A DNA stretch of 64,000 nt from DATKWD01 sp963704815 (GTDB lineage Bacteria; Actinomycetota; Acidimicrobiia; Acidimicrobiales; Salinilacustritrichaceae): assembly GCA_963704815.1 (NCBI GenBank), contig CAVPHU010000005.1, positions 310,001 to 374,000 on the forward strand, given 5' to 3'. The position numbers and the translations under genes are program-made. Every line of letters starts with the position of its first letter. Within the stretch, counting starts at the first letter, position 1. Of this stretch, positions 62,629 to 64,000 are shown piece by piece. The notes beneath the pieces are model-generated. The model saw only the letters and a list, made by a program, of their open reading frames with translations, was not told where the DNA came from and did not search any database.

Positions 62629-63465
62629 ATGCAGGAACAGATCGACGGGAAACGCTGCGACGGCAAGGTGGCGCTGGTCACCGGCGCGAGCCGCGGCATC
62701 GGCGCAGCCATCGCCCGCAGGCTCGGTTCGGAGGGCGCCAAGGTCGCGTGCGCAGCCCGCACCCTCGACCCCGATCCGCGCTACGAGGGCACGCTGCGCG
62801 ACACCGTCGCCGCCATCGAGGCGGCCGGCGGCACCGCCGCTCCGTTCCAGTCCGACCTCTCCGAAGGCGACAGTCGCGCGTCCCTGGTCGACGAGGTCAG
62901 CTCGTCGCTCGGTCCGATCGACATCCTCGTGAACAACGCGGCCGTCACGTTCTTCCTCCCGATCGACCAGTTCCCCGAGAAACGCTTCCGCCTGATGGTG
63001 GACGTCCAGGTCTGGGCGTCGATCGATCTCGCGCAGCGGGTGATTCCCGGCATGCGCGAAGCCGGTGGAGGGTCGATCCTCAACATCACTTCTCGTGCTG
63101 CGGTGAAGCCGGTCGGCCCGCCCTACGAGGCGTTCTACGCCGAGTTCGGGTCGTCGGTCTACGGCCTCTGCAAGGCCGCCCTGGACCGGCTGACCGTCGG
63201 CATGGCCGCCGAGCTCCACAGCGACCACATCACGTGCAATGCACTGGCACCGTGGGACAACGTCGTCACGCCCGGCGCCGCCGGCCACGACCTCACCGAG
63301 GGATTCCGCACCGAGCCCGAGGAGTGCATCGCCCAGGCCGCGCTCGAGCTGACCGCGCCCGACCCGGGCGGCATCACCGGACGGGTCGCCTACAGCCAGT
63401 CGCTTCTCCAGGAGATGGGCATCGAGATGCGCTCGCTCGACGGCTCGCCGTTCACGGTCGGCTGA
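62629..63465 (+). CDS. Short-chain dehydrogenase/reductase
   Basis: 278 residues from ATG 62629; an ATG at 62599 would place the operator inside the gene. TGASRGIG, NNAA, NITSRAAVKP and YGLCKAAL (Tyr and Lys of the active site). The ~12-residue insert before the Tyr (PPYEAFYAEFGSS) is unusual. Divergent from the VOC gene; the next gene starts 17 bases after its stop. Confidence 0.88.
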   Translation: MQEQIDGKRCDGKVALVTGASRGIGAAIARRLGSEGAKVACAARTLDPDPRYEGTLRDTVAAIEAAGGTAAPFQSDLSEGDSRASLVDEVSSSLGPIDILVNNAAVTFFLPIDQFPEKRFRLMVDVQVWASIDLAQRVIPGMREAGGGSILNITSRAAVKPVGPPYEAFYAEFGSSVYGLCKAALDRLTVGMAAELHSDHITCNALAPWDNVVTPGAAGHDLTEGFRTEPEECIAQAALELTAPDPGGITGRVAYSQSLLQEMGIEMRSLDGSPFTVG

Positions 63466-63481
63466 ACACCGTCGGCGCTGC

Positions 63482-64000
63482 GTGCACCACGTCCTCGTGA
63501 TCGGCGGCCCGCCCGGGGCCGGCAAGTCGTCGATCGCCACCCGGCTCGCCCGGCGCCACGGCCTGCGCCTCTACTCGGCCGACACGCGCACCTGGGTGCA
63601 TCGCGACCGCGCCCTCGCGGCAGGCTCGCTTGCCGCTCGACGGTTCGAGGACCTGTCCCCGACCGAGCGGTGGGAACAGCCGACCGACGACCTCGTGGCG
63701 ATGTCGCTCCATGCCGAGCGGGCGTCGATGGTGCTCGATGACCTGGAGTCGCTTCCGACCACCCCCTGGGTCATCGCCGAGGGAACACCGATCCATCCCT
63801 CCATCGTGACCGCAGGCGCGGTGCCGAGCTCGCAGGCGGTCTGGCTGCTCCCGACCGAGGAGTTCCAGCAACGGCAGCTCAGCGCTCGGCGAACGCCGGA
63901 CGGGCACGCCTGCCTCTACCGCTCGCTCCGCGAGCTGATCGCAACCGAGGCAGCCGACCACGGCGTCGCGGTCGAGGTCGTCGACGGCACGAGGTCGCTC
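63482..64000 (+). CDS. P-loop kinase/AAA-like protein, 3' truncated
   Basis: Open from GTG 63482 to the end of the window (173 codons). HHVLVIGGPPGAGKSS is a Walker A loop at the very start, then YSADTRTWVHRDR and VIAEGTPIHPSIV. The layout recalls shikimate kinase-like or (d)NMP-kinase-like small-molecule kinases. The end is missing, so length and family stay open. Confidence 0.75.
   Translation, partial: MHHVLVIGGPPGAGKSSIATRLARRHGLRLYSADTRTWVHRDRALAAGSLAARRFEDLSPTERWEQPTDDLVAMSLHAERASMVLDDLESLPTTPWVIAEGTPIHPSIVTAGAVPSSQAVWLLPTEEFQQRQLSARRTPDGHACLYRSLRELIATEAADHGVAVEVVDGTRSL

Overview
The window is gene-dense (about 60 protein genes, no gap above 300 bases), very GC-rich, uses many GTG starts and has many 4-base stop/start overlaps. 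Gene content (IniA/IniC-type dynamin pair, SNF2 helicase with SWIM protein, MpaB/DUF2236 protein, luciferase-like monooxygenase, P450, BTAD and LuxR AAA regulators) points to a free-living actinobacterium, perhaps Acidimicrobiia; the class is inference. I saw no rRNA, tRNA, CRISPR array or insertion sequence.

The main result is a set of four genes that look broken by an in-frame TGA but are best read as selenoprotein genes: glutathione peroxidase (12871-13353, -), ArsC-type arsenate reductase (16025-16384, +), a thioredoxin-like lipoprotein (25172-25678, -) and a small HesB/IscA-like protein (29931-30215, +). In the first three the TGA sits exactly at the catalytic cysteine. In all four a hairpin with GGTC in its apical loop follows 20-26 bases after the TGA. 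Three share the same ten-base core GGCGGTCGCC, and the fourth has the GCAGGTCTGC tip known from E. coli fdhF. The organism should therefore carry SelA/SelB/SelD and tRNA-Sec elsewhere; none of these lies in the window.

Layout: 0-8 kb holds signalling genes (end of a cyclase-AAA-TPR protein, an acidic protein with a 210-base duplication, a stand-alone cyclase, a LuxR-AAA regulator). 8-16 kb is a minus-strand run P450 > enoyl-CoA hydratase > acyltransferase > seleno-GPx > MFS > IniA-like > IniC-like. 16-22 kb has seleno-ArsC, a GNAT/YgfZ pair, a sterol desaturase-like protein and a CoxD/CoxE/XdhC-type molybdenum hydroxylase maturation set without the hydroxylase. 22-30 kb has a BTAD regulator and a coupled operon SPFH > zinc ribbon > small membrane protein > MpaB-like > seleno-thioredoxin. 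30-45 kb has the HesB-like selenoprotein, CoA transferase, oxidoreductase, PI-PLC-like lipoprotein, YpfJ metallopeptidase, a ferric ABC importer whose ATPase gene is separated from the rest by a glycosyltransferase gene, and SWIM/SNF2 genes. 45.7-57.2 kb is a surface-glycan region (PglC/PglE-like pair, deacetylases, six glycosyltransferases, a sulfotransferase). 57.2-63.5 kb is a catabolic-looking cluster whose two divergent promoters carry related 20-base palindromes. The window begins inside one gene and ends inside another.
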